Counted from the first letter of the stretch, positions 1 through 5,867 are shown. The stretch: 5,867 nucleotides of DNA from Verrucomicrobia bacterium UBA3063 (GCA_002366885.1 DFCD01000011.1:572-6438); one strand, 5' to 3'. The notes: generated by a model from the letters alone, not told the origin. Numbers and translations: made by a program.

Positions 1-1814
1 CCCGAGATCCGGGCCGCCTGCCCGAAAGTGCGGGGCCGGATTTCGGAAAGTTTTTGCCGGGCCTCGGTCTTGAGTCCAACCACCTTGGCATAGTCGAAAT
101 TCTCCGGAATCTCCCGGTTTTCCATTTCCTTGAGCACGCCGATGCGCTCGAGGTCGCGGGCCACATAACCCGAATATTTGACGTCGGCCTCGACCGCCTC
201 GGCGATTTCCCCGGGGATCCGCTGAAACTCCTCGGGAAGATCGTTCCAGGAAACTCCCGGCCGCCGCAGCCAATCCTCGAGGGTTTTTCCCTCCCGGCGG
301 TGGGCGCTTAGCTTGGCCCGGCATTCCTCGATCTGGGCTTTTTTCTCGCGGGCACGCCGGACCCGCTCGGCGGAAGCCAGCCCCAGTTCCCCTCCCCTTT
401 CCGTCAAACGCAGGTCCGCATTGTCCTGCCGAAGCAACAAACGATATTCGGCCCGGGAGGTGAACATCCGGTAGGGCTCACGCGTGCCCTTGGTGACGAG
501 GTCATCCACCATCACGCCAATGTAGGACTCATGCCGCCCCGGTTTCCACGGCGCCGCTCCACGCGAGGAAAGCGCTGCGTTAATTCCCGCCAAAATTCCC
601 TGCCCTGCCGCCTCTTCATACCCCGAGGTGCCATTGAGTTGGCCGGCAAAATAGAGCCCCCTCACCAGTTTTGTTTCCAGCGAGGGCCATAGCTGGGTCG
701 GCGGACAGTAGTCGTATTCCACCGCGTATCCAGGGCGCAAAAATTCCGCCGCGCCGAGACCAGGAATCGACCGAATCATCTCCAACTGGACATCGAAAGG
801 CAGGCTCGTCGAACAGCCGTTAACGTAAAACTCGTTCGTGTGCCTACCCTCCGGTTCAAGGAAAATCTGGTGCCTGTCCTTATCTGGAAACTTAACAATC
901 TTGTCTTCAATCGAGGGGCAGTATCTTGGCCCAACTCCTTGAATTACACCACAATACAAAGGTGATCTGTTTAGATTTTTTCTGATGATTTGGGCGGTAA
1001 TATCGGTTGTATAGGTAATCCAGCATGGCATTTGTTCCACGTGGAACAGGCCGTCTTTCCATTGGTTGAGGGTAAAAATGTGGTCCCCTTCCCTTTGAAT
1101 GGTGTCGACTAGATAGCTGAAGTTGGGAGCTGGCTGGTCCCCTTCCTGGGGTTCCAATTTGGAGAAATCGATGCTTCGTTTGTTCAGCCTTGGTGGGGTT
1201 CCGGTCTTGAGTCTCTCTACTTGAAACCCGATCTTTCGGAGTTCATCAGAAAAGCCGCTTGCTCCGTCGCCCATCCTACCTCCGGCTACGTTCTTGTCCC
1301 CGACATGCATTAGGCCCCTAAGAAAGGTGCCCGTGGTAATTACCCCCCTTTTGGCGTTGTATTGGACTCCGAGATTTGTGATGATTCCCTGAAAAGCCCC
1401 TTCGTCAACGACCAGGCCTGCCACCTGGCCTTGTTTAAGGTCCAAACGAGGCTGGTGCTCGAGTGTGTATTTCATTCTGAACTGGTAGGCCTTCTTATCG
1501 CATTGGGCCCTGGGACCCCTCACGCTGGGCCCTTTACTGGCGTTGAGCATTCGGAACTGAATCCCGGTCGCGTCGGTATTCAGTCCCATTTCTCCGCCGA
1601 GGGCGTCAATTTCGCGAACAATATGCCCCTTGGCCAGACCACCTATCGCCGGGTTACAACTCATCTGGCCGACGCTGTCCAGATTCATCGTGAGTAGCAG
1701 CGTCTCACATCCCATCCGGGCCGAGGCCAAAGCCGCCTCGATTCCGGCATGGCCGGCACCAACAACGATCACATCGTAATTTTTGGGAAAAACAAAGTGA
1801 TCAACCGAACTCAT
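1..1814 (-). CDS. mnmG: tRNA uridine-5-carboxymethylaminomethyl modification enzyme MnmG (GidA), C-terminus cut by window edge
   Basis: MnmG is the FAD-dependent partner of MnmE; together they install the (carboxymethyl)aminomethyl group on wobble U34 of certain tRNAs in the cytoplasm. The frame is open for 604 codons from the ATG at 1814-1812 to the window edge. By alignment to E. coli MnmG (629 aa) only about 25 C-terminal residues are missing. Visible motifs are the FAD-binding GAGHAG at residues 19-24, SCNPAIGG with conserved Cys53, GPRYCPSIEDKIVKF (GidA signature 1) with Cys299, and AGQLNGTSGYEEAAGQG (GidA signature 2) from about residue 390. The VDDLVTKGTREPYRMFTSRAEYRLL block lies further downstream. 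The start fits because the FAD motif lies only six residues deeper than in E. coli. No clear Shine-Dalgarno precedes it; it begins 3 nt after the nitroreductase stop, suggesting translational coupling. Part of the N-terminal half is less GC-rich than the rest, and the gene contains a parS-like palindrome. I see no frameshift. The identity is nearly certain. Confidence 0.98.
   Translation of the reverse strand, partial: MSSVDHFVFPKNYDVIVVGAGHAGIEAALASARMGCETLLLTMNLDSVGQMSCNPAIGGLAKGHIVREIDALGGEMGLNTDATGIQFRMLNASKGPSVRGPRAQCDKKAYQFRMKYTLEHQPRLDLKQGQVAGLVVDEGAFQGIITNLGVQYNAKRGVITTGTFLRGLMHVGDKNVAGGRMGDGASGFSDELRKIGFQVERLKTGTPPRLNKRSIDFSKLEPQEGDQPAPNFSYLVDTIQREGDHIFTLNQWKDGLFHVEQMPCWITYTTDITAQIIRKNLNRSPLYCGVIQGVGPRYCPSIEDKIVKFPDKDRHQIFLEPEGRHTNEFYVNGCSTSLPFDVQLEMIRSIPGLGAAEFLRPGYAVEYDYCPPTQLWPSLETKLVRGLYFAGQLNGTSGYEEAAGQGILAGINAALSSRGAAPWKPGRHESYIGVMVDDLVTKGTREPYRMFTSRAEYRLLLRQDNADLRLTERGGELGLASAERVRRAREKKAQIEECRAKLSAHRREGKTLEDWLRRPGVSWNDLPEEFQRIPGEIAEAVEADVKYSGYVARDLERIGVLKEMENREIPENFDYAKVVGLKTEARQKLSEIRPRTFGQAARIS
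1033..1048. other. parS: parS-like ParB/Spo0J binding site inside mnmG
   Basis: The sequence TGTTCCACGTGGAACA is a perfect 16-bp palindrome. It matches every fixed position of the widely conserved chromosomal parS consensus TGTTNCACGTGNAACA, and this C/G variant is, from memory, the form found in Pseudomonas. ParB dimers load at parS, spread, and recruit SMC to organise and segregate the replication origin region. On the minus strand the site is read in frame through codons for F-H-V-E-Q of MnmG, so it is coding and regulatory DNA at once. With 14 fixed bases, one chance match is expected in about 2 of 100,000 windows of this size if bases were equally frequent. mnmG is commonly linked to rsmG-parA-parB near oriC, which makes a real site more likely. 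parA and parB are not in the window, so function is inferred. Confidence 0.85.
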
Positions 1815-1817
1815 ATT

Positions 1818-2468
1818 TTAGATCTGGCCGGCAGGAATTTTATCAGTGAAAACAAACTTCGAGGATTCAAGCCTGCCAGGATTTTTTGCTGGCTGAGTAG
1901 AATAGCCTAAGGGCAAAACAAGAGCTATACCATAGTTTTTATCCTGTTGTAGACCAATTATTTCCATTACTTTTTTCTCGTCCCACCCGTTCATATAACA
2001 GGTGCCAAGACCCTTTGATTCCGCTGCGATGGCAAGGGTGGTGGCCATGATCATTGCGTCCTTCATGGCGTACTCGCGCTGTTTTTCGCCGAGGCCTTCT
2101 TGGAATCCCGGGGCATTGGCACGGATCCAGTCGGCAAAATTCTGCGGCCAAGCCCCCCTGTCGACTCCGGTCTTGAGAATGGAGTCTATATGCTTTTCCC
2201 AACCCCGGATGGCTACGGCGAAGACGAAGGTCACCGGAGCCTGGAGAATCTGCTTCTGTCCCCAAGCGGCGGCGGCGAGGGCCTCCTTCTGCTCCTTCGA
2301 GCGGATCAGGACCACCCGGGTGGGCTGGAAGTTCCAGGAACTGGGAGCTTCCCGCATCAACTCGACGAGCTCTTGGAGCACGGGCTCGGGGATGGGGTCG
2401 GTCTTGAAGGATTTAATGCTTCGGCGGGAACGAATGGCCTCGGCGGCGGTCAGTTCGGATTTGGTCAT
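1818..2468 (-). CDS. nitroreductase-family FMN-dependent oxidoreductase
   Basis: This 216-residue protein has the length and pattern of a single-domain nitroreductase (PF00881 type), FMN enzymes that usually act as homodimers and reduce nitro compounds, quinones or similar acceptors with NAD(P)H. Visible marks are the N-terminal SRRSIKSF at residues 14-21 (the conserved RRS that contacts FMN phosphate), APSSWNFQP at 41-49 (the usual 'APS/T..NxQP' FMN-binding stretch), a central helix AMIMATTLAIAAESKGLGTC ending at Cys157, and a C-terminal GIALVLPLGY strand before the family's basic tail. There is no signal peptide, so it should be cytosolic. The physiological substrate cannot be told from sequence. 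It starts 174 nt after the ABC exporter stop, has no obvious Shine-Dalgarno, and ends (TAA 1820-1818) 3 nt before mnmG. The last 60 or so codons are clearly more AT-rich than the first part. Confidence 0.93.
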   Translation of the reverse strand: MTKSELTAAEAIRSRRSIKSFKTDPIPEPVLQELVELMREAPSSWNFQPTRVVLIRSKEQKEALAAAAWGQKQILQAPVTFVFAVAIRGWEKHIDSILKTGVDRGAWPQNFADWIRANAPGFQEGLGEKQREYAMKDAMIMATTLAIAAESKGLGTCYMNGWDEKKVMEIIGLQQDKNYGIALVLPLGYSTQPAKNPGRLESSKFVFTDKIPAGQI

Positions 2469-2486
2469 CGCAGCACAATAACAGCA

Positions 2487-2511
2487 GGGGAGGGGGGAGG
2501 GGAAGGGGGGG
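2487..2511 (+). other. G-quadruplex-capable G tract upstream of the nitroreductase
   Basis: The plus strand reads G4-A-G6-A-G4-AA-G7, four G runs separated by one or two bases, which meets the usual pattern for a stable intramolecular G-quadruplex. It lies 19 nt upstream of the nitroreductase start codon. The gene is read from the other strand, so the G-rich strand is the template and the leader RNA would be C-rich. A role in slowing transcription or in phase-variable slippage is possible but only inferred; mononucleotide-rich DNA of this kind also arises without function. Confidence 0.5.
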
Positions 2512-2516
2512 CTGGT

Positions 2517-2540
2517 CGTTTATGTGTGCGTTTACGTTTA
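2517..2540. repeat. phased CGTTTA hexamer repeat in intergenic region
   Basis: The hexamer CGTTTA occurs at 2517-2522, 2529-2534 and 2535-2540, with a diverged unit (TGTGTG) filling the slot at 2523-2528. All copies are therefore in the same 6-nt register. On the minus strand this reads as TAAACG copies 50-70 nt upstream of the nitroreductase start. It may be a decayed short tandem repeat or part of an operator. No known regulator site is recognised. Confidence 0.4.
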
Positions 2541-2610
2541 CGGAGCGGTAGGGGATAGCACCCAATCCACCGATCAAAAACCGAGCGAAAGAGTCCTGAA
2601 TTGAACCATC

Positions 2611-2631
2611 GGCCGATCAGGATGATCGGCC
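2611..2631. repeat. perfect 9-bp inverted repeat just past the ABC exporter stop (REP-like hairpin or weak terminator)
   Basis: GGCCGATCA and TGATCGGCC form a perfect 9-bp stem around a 3-nt GGA loop. The hairpin begins 11 nt downstream of the TGA (2645-2643) of the ABC exporter gene on the minus strand, where a transcription terminator is expected. No U-run follows directly; the nearest T5 is about 30 nt further on, so an intrinsic terminator is uncertain. The hairpin is flanked by two copies of AACCATC (2604-2610 and 2638-2644), which resembles a short interspersed REP-type element with a 7-bp target duplication. Whether it is repeated in the genome cannot be seen here. Confidence 0.55.
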
Positions 2632-2642
2632 CTACCAAACCA

Positions 2643-4418
2643 TCAATTTGCGGAGAAAAGTCCTTCGATGGTCTGAATCTCGCCATGTTCGGACTGGATG
2701 GACCAAAGCTTGGCGTAGAGGCCGCCGGATCGCAGCAGGGAATCGTGACTGCCGAGTTCGGCAATTTTTCCCTGGTCCATCACCGCAATGGAGGTGGCCT
2801 TGCGCACCGTGGAAAGCCGGTGGGCGATGATCAGGCTGGTCCGGCCGGCGAGAAGGTGTTCCAGCGCGAGCTGAATCTGCTTTTCCGTGGCGGTATCGAC
2901 GCTGGCGGTGGCCTCATCCAGGATCAGCACCGGCGGATCCTTGAGCAGGGCCCGGGCAATGGATAGCCGTTGGCGCTCCCCGGCGCTGAGACGGACACCC
3001 CGCTCGCCCACCCGGGAGTTCCAGCCTTCCGGCAGGGCCCGCACAAAATCCCAGGCGCAGGCCGCCTGAAGGGCGCGCTCGACCTCGGAATCGGATGCCC
3101 CCGGGCGGCCCAGTTCGAGATTTTCCCGCACCGAAGCCTGGAAGAGAAAGGGCTCCTGGGTGACAACCCCAACCTCACGGCGAACCTCCTCCAGGGGAAT
3201 TTTGCGAAGGGAAAGGCCGTCGAGCAGCACTTCTCCGGAGGTGGGATCGTGGAAGCGGGCAACGAGGGAGGCGAGGGTGGTCTTTCCTGCACCGGTCGGC
3301 CCCACCAGCGCCAGGGAAGTGCCCCTCGGAACGCAAAGGTTGATGCCGTGCAATACTTCGCGCCCGCTCCGGTAGGAAAAGTGGATGCTTTCAAAGCGGA
3401 CTTCCCGCGCGGAACCTTGCCGGGGCGGGAGGTGCCCGAGGGTCTGGGTGGGGAAGTGACCGGGTTCGGGCTCGGCATCGAGGATGGCAAACACGCGCTC
3501 CCCGGCCGCGCGGCCGGCCTGAATCAGCTGATTGAGGCTGTGGAGACGGGTAACCGGTTCGTAAAACATGCCGACGTAAAGGAGGAAGGCGACCAGCTCG
3601 CCGATCGCCATTCTCCCCTCCACGACCGCCCGCCCGCCAAACCAGAGGACGAGACAACTTCCCGCCGCGGCGACAAAGGCCATGGCGGGGTTGTAGAAGG
3701 CCCAAGCCTTCATGATTTTTAGGGAAGCCCTGCGCACATCCTGGGCGGCCTGGTCAAAGCGCCCGGCTCCCTCGCGAAGCCAGCCGTAGGTTTTGATCTG
3801 CCGGATGCCCTGCAGATGGTCCATCAACAGCGAGTTGAGGGCGGAGGCGGCCTTGCGCTGGATGCGGTATCGCGGATGGGCGGTGATGGTGTACCAGAGC
3901 GCGCCGGCGGCGAGAAACGGAATGGGAGCCAGCGACCAGGCGGCGAGCAGGGGATCGAGCCGGAAAAGGATGACGCCCACGCCGACGATTTGAAGAAAGG
4001 CCACGAGACCCTGCTCAATTCCGTCGATCAGCATCCTTTCCATGTTGGTGACGTCCTCGCTGACGCGGGTGAGAAGGTCGCCGCTGGAGCGGTGGTCGTA
4101 CCAGGAAACGGGCAGTTTCTGGAAGGCGGCATAAAGATCGCGGCGCAGGTCGAGAATTACCCGCTGTTCAAAGAGGTTGTTGAGAAGGATGCGCAGGGAG
4201 TTCAGCCCGTCGCGCCCGAGAAAAACCAGGGCCAACAGCCCGATCAGCCAGGGGAGCCGGTCGCCGAGGCCCTTGGCGATGACATCGTCGATCAGGTATC
4301 CGGTCAGGCGGGGATAGACCAGGCCGAGCACCGTGGAGAGCAGGGCGGCCGCAAGGGTGCCAACGGCAAAGGAGGGATATTTGCGCAGGTATCCGGCGAT
4401 GCGAAGGGCAACGGGCAT
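2643..4418 (-). CDS. type I ABC exporter, fused membrane and ATPase domains (MsbA/multidrug-like half transporter)
   Basis: This 591-residue protein is a complete half-transporter: an N-terminal six-helix exporter domain (about residues 10-310) followed by a nucleotide-binding domain (about 340-575). It would work as a homodimer, or a heterodimer, in the inner membrane. Hydrophobic stretches are visible near 15-36, 55-68, 133-178 (two helices), 242-262 and 272-292. ATPase motifs are Walker A GPTGAGKTT (Lys379), Q-loop Gln421, signature LSAGERQR (477-484, a mild variant of LSGGQ), Walker B VLILDEA with catalytic Glu502, and H-loop His533. All key residues are present, so it should be active. 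The substrate is unknown; lipid A-like lipids, peptides or drugs are all possible, and neighbours give no hint. The ATG at 4418-4416 lacks a clear Shine-Dalgarno. The gene follows bioB by 65 nt and may be co-transcribed with it. Confidence 0.95.
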   Translation of the reverse strand: MPVALRIAGYLRKYPSFAVGTLAAALLSTVLGLVYPRLTGYLIDDVIAKGLGDRLPWLIGLLALVFLGRDGLNSLRILLNNLFEQRVILDLRRDLYAAFQKLPVSWYDHRSSGDLLTRVSEDVTNMERMLIDGIEQGLVAFLQIVGVGVILFRLDPLLAAWSLAPIPFLAAGALWYTITAHPRYRIQRKAASALNSLLMDHLQGIRQIKTYGWLREGAGRFDQAAQDVRRASLKIMKAWAFYNPAMAFVAAAGSCLVLWFGGRAVVEGRMAIGELVAFLLYVGMFYEPVTRLHSLNQLIQAGRAAGERVFAILDAEPEPGHFPTQTLGHLPPRQGSAREVRFESIHFSYRSGREVLHGINLCVPRGTSLALVGPTGAGKTTLASLVARFHDPTSGEVLLDGLSLRKIPLEEVRREVGVVTQEPFLFQASVRENLELGRPGASDSEVERALQAACAWDFVRALPEGWNSRVGERGVRLSAGERQRLSIARALLKDPPVLILDEATASVDTATEKQIQLALEHLLAGRTSLIIAHRLSTVRKATSIAVMDQGKIAELGSHDSLLRSGGLYAKLWSIQSEHGEIQTIEGLFSAN

Positions 4419-4483
4419 GAGTTGAAAGAGTACATCGTTTGGTTCGGACGGACACCCCCAACCCCCGCAACCAAGGAGGAAAA

Positions 4484-5443
4484 TTACGAGGCCGCAGCCA
4501 GTCCGAGGGTCTTGAGCAGCGCGCGATCATCGGACTCCTCGGGATTGGGGGCGGTAAGGAGCTTGTCGCCGAAGAAGATCGAGTTGGCGCCGGCAAAGAA
4601 GCAGATTGCCTGGGCCTCCCGGGTGAGGGCGGTGCGACCGGCGCTGAGACGGACGCGGGCGCGGGGCAGGGCAATCCGGGTCGTCGCAATCAGGCGGACC
4701 AGCTCAAACACGTCGATGGGTTTTTGGCCGGCGAGGGGGGTTCCTCCCTGGGGCATCAGGCAGTTGATCGGCACGCTTTCCGGCGCGGGGTCAAAGCCGC
4801 AGAGCACCTCCAGCATTTTCAGCCGGTCATCCTCACTTTCCCCCATGCCGAGAATGCCGCCGCAGCAAACCGCCATGCCGGCTTTCTGGACGGAGCGGAT
4901 CGTGCGGAGGCGGTCTTCGAACGAGTGGGTGGTGACGATGTTCCGGTAATGCTCGGGGGAGGTGTCGAGATTGTGATTGTAGGCGGTGACGCCGGCCTCC
5001 TGGAGTTGGCGGGCTGCCTCGTCGGACAATTGCCCCAGGGTCACACACACCTCCATGCCCAATTTTTTCACATCCCGGACAATCTCGAGGACGGATGCAA
5101 ACTTGGCCTCTCCCTCGCGGACGCCCTTCCAGGCGGCCCCCATGCAGAAGCGCCCGGCTCCGGCAGCCTTGGCCTGACGGGCCTCGGTGAGGACGGACTC
5201 GCGATCCATCAGGCGTTCGGCTTTCACGCCGGTGTCGTAGCGGGAGCTTTGGGCACAGTAGGCGCAGTCCTCGCTGCATCCGCCGGTCTTGATGCTGAGG
5301 AGGCGGCAAAGCTGAACCCCTTCGCGTTCCCCCCAATGGGCCCGCTGCGTTTCCCGGGCCTGTTCCAGCAGATCGAAAAGGGGTTGGCGGTAAACAGCCG
5401 AAAGTTCGGAGAAAGTTTTGGGGGGCGCGGTCCGCAATAGCAT
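4484..5443 (-). CDS. bioB: biotin synthase (radical SAM)
   Basis: BioB inserts sulfur into dethiobiotin to form biotin, the last step of the pathway, using S-adenosylmethionine and two iron-sulfur clusters in the cytosol. From the ATG chosen here (319 aa) the CxxxCxxC of the radical SAM [4Fe-4S] cluster is Cys56, Cys60 and Cys63 in GGCSEDCAYC. The [2Fe-2S] ligands are Cys100 (RFCMGAAW), Cys133 (EVCVTLG), Cys193 (VCCGGILGMGE) and Arg265 (VRLSAGR). YNHNLDTSPE, ESVPINCLMPQGGTPLAG and AGANSIFFGDKLLT are also typical. A TTG codon at 5479 would add 12 residues; I prefer the ATG because the first cysteine then sits near position 53 as in E. coli and the extra residues are not family-like. No Shine-Dalgarno supports either start. 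No other bio genes are in view, and I find no BirA operator upstream. The protein is slightly shorter than E. coli BioB (346 aa), missing its variable C-terminal tail. Confidence 0.97.
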   Translation of the reverse strand: MLLRTAPPKTFSELSAVYRQPLFDLLEQARETQRAHWGEREGVQLCRLLSIKTGGCSEDCAYCAQSSRYDTGVKAERLMDRESVLTEARQAKAAGAGRFCMGAAWKGVREGEAKFASVLEIVRDVKKLGMEVCVTLGQLSDEAARQLQEAGVTAYNHNLDTSPEHYRNIVTTHSFEDRLRTIRSVQKAGMAVCCGGILGMGESEDDRLKMLEVLCGFDPAPESVPINCLMPQGGTPLAGQKPIDVFELVRLIATTRIALPRARVRLSAGRTALTREAQAICFFAGANSIFFGDKLLTAPNPEESDDRALLKTLGLAAAS

Positions 5444-5520
5444 CGGAACAAGCGTGGCAAGAGGCCGGGGGCAGGTCAAAAACCGATTGCACGCCCCCGT
5501 GGGGAGAGGAGACTTTCCGG
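5444..5520. promoter_or_regulatory. divergent intergenic region between bioB and the nucleoredoxin-like gene
   Basis: This 77-nt gap must hold, or lie next to, the promoters of both divergent genes unless they start inside the neighbouring coding sequence. It is GC-rich, with G and C runs, and I could not recognise a convincing -35/-10 pair on either strand or a biotin (BirA) operator. A TTGCAC resembling a -35 box at 5487-5492 has no matching -10. The promoter assignment is by position only. Confidence 0.35.
5507..5511 (+). promoter_or_regulatory. ribosome binding site for the nucleoredoxin-like gene
   Basis: AGGAG lies 9 nt before the ATG at 5521, a canonical Shine-Dalgarno with good spacing, and it fixes the start choice. 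It is the only strong one in the window; the four minus-strand genes have none that I can recognise. Confidence 0.75.
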
Positions 5521-5867
5521 ATGAACAAAACCCTTCTTGGCCTGATCATCACCGCGGCATCCCTTCACTTTTCAACCACCCCCCTGCGGGCCGATTACTT
5601 TGGCAAGGTTGAGCCCCGCCTTTTCCTGGTCAGGGACGGCAAAAAAGCAGACTTCAAAAAGCCAGCGGCCAACCCGAAATACACCGCCCTTTATTTTTCC
5701 GCCCATTGGTGCCCCCCCTGCCGGGCCTTCACCCCGAAACTGGTGGCATGGTACAAGGAATTTCAGCCGAAGCATCCGGACTTCGAACTGGTCTTCGTCA
5801 GTCGCGACAAGGACGAAGCGGCCCAGTTGGAATACATGAAGGAGACCGGTATGCCGTGGCCAGCGGC
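5521..5867 (+). CDS. exported thioredoxin-fold protein, nucleoredoxin/tryparedoxin-like (C-terminus beyond window)
   Basis: The open frame runs 115 codons from the ATG to the window edge. Residues 1-24 form a Sec signal peptide: Lys3, a hydrophobic core LLGLIITAASL, and a likely signal peptidase I cleavage after L-R-A (24). The mature part carries the redox motif HWCPPC, with Cys64 and Cys67, in the context YFSAHWCPPCRAFTPKLV, followed by FELVFVSRDKDEAAQLEYM and the start of a GMPWPA segment. That combination is typical of the nucleoredoxin/tryparedoxin (Thioredoxin_8) branch rather than of classical thioredoxin (WCGPC). It probably acts as a thiol-disulfide oxidoreductase in the periplasm or cell envelope; its partner is unknown. 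It diverges from bioB with 77 nt between start codons. Later domains, if any, cannot be seen. Confidence 0.92.
   Translation, partial: MNKTLLGLIITAASLHFSTTPLRADYFGKVEPRLFLVRDGKKADFKKPAANPKYTALYFSAHWCPPCRAFTPKLVAWYKEFQPKHPDFELVFVSRDKDEAAQLEYMKETGMPWPA

Noticed and set aside
1..1814. Possible frameshift or pseudogene in mnmG, given the shift in base composition
   Set aside because: Translating the minus strand codon by codon from 1814 gives one uninterrupted frame with all signature motifs in order; the gene is merely cut by the window edge.
820..2000. oriC / DnaA-box cluster in the AT-richer stretch near mnmG
   Set aside because: No TTATCCACA-type boxes or AT-rich unwinding repeats are visible, and the stretch is coding. 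The origin may be near but is not shown to be in this window.
2331..2341. GTTCCAGGAAC palindrome inside the nitroreductase gene, resembling half of the parS site
   Set aside because: It lacks the central CACGTG and is only 11 bp with an odd centre, explained by coding sequence; not a ParB site.
2541..2590. Possible minus-strand promoter before the nitroreductase (TTGATC and TGCTATCCC)
   Set aside because: The spacing between the boxes is about 14 nt, too short for a standard sigma-70 promoter, and the -10 match is poor.
2970..5440. Long plus-strand open frames (2970-3722, 3816-4949, 4439-5440) of up to 377 codons
   Set aside because: They lie antisense to the ABC exporter and bioB, whose protein motifs are complete. 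The plus-strand translations show no recognisable domain and are rich in G, R, A and P, as expected for shadows in GC-rich DNA.
5467..5498. GGGGGC ... GCCCCC inverted repeat across the bioB leader
   Set aside because: The arms are only 6 bp with a 20-nt loop in GC-rich DNA, so it is likely by chance. It does not resemble a BirA operator, and no riboswitch-like structure is visible.

Overview
The window looks like ordinary bacterial chromosome of high GC content (roughly 60-70% in most of it). It is densely coding, with four consecutive genes on the minus strand and one divergent gene at the right edge. Reading the minus strand in transcription order, the genes are biotin synthase (bioB, 5443-4484), a full-length type I ABC exporter (4418-2643), a nitroreductase-family flavoprotein (2468-1818) and mnmG/gidA (1814 to beyond position 1). 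On the plus strand a Sec-exported thioredoxin-fold protein of the nucleoredoxin/tryparedoxin type starts at 5521 and runs off the right end.

The most interesting signal is not a gene. A perfect 16-bp palindrome, TGTTCCACGTGGAACA (1033-1048), lies inside mnmG and matches the chromosomal parS consensus bound by ParB/Spo0J (TGTTNCACGTGNAACA). In many bacteria mnmG/gidA sits beside rsmG, parA and parB near oriC, so the site and its location support each other. I infer that this segment is origin-proximal and that the mnmG reading frame also carries a chromosome-segregation (centromere) site.

Layout of the non-coding DNA: the nitroreductase and mnmG are 3 nt apart and probably translationally coupled. 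The 174-nt gap between the ABC exporter and the nitroreductase (2469-2642) holds a perfect 9-bp hairpin flanked by 7-bp direct repeats, a phased CGTTTA hexamer repeat, and a four-run G tract with G-quadruplex potential. The exporter and bioB are separated by 65 nt. bioB and the nucleoredoxin-like gene diverge from a gap of about 77 nt.

The genes do not form one pathway. MnmG modifies tRNA wobble uridine, BioB makes biotin, the ABC protein exports an unknown substrate, and the nitroreductase and exported thioredoxin-like protein are redox enzymes. The host is a high-GC bacterium. The weak Shine-Dalgarno signals before the four minus-strand genes and the exported nucleoredoxin-like protein remind me of the Planctomycetes-Verrucomicrobia group, but that is a low-confidence inference. 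I see no phage, IS element, CRISPR array, RNA gene or defence system. Apart from the parS site the window is conventional.
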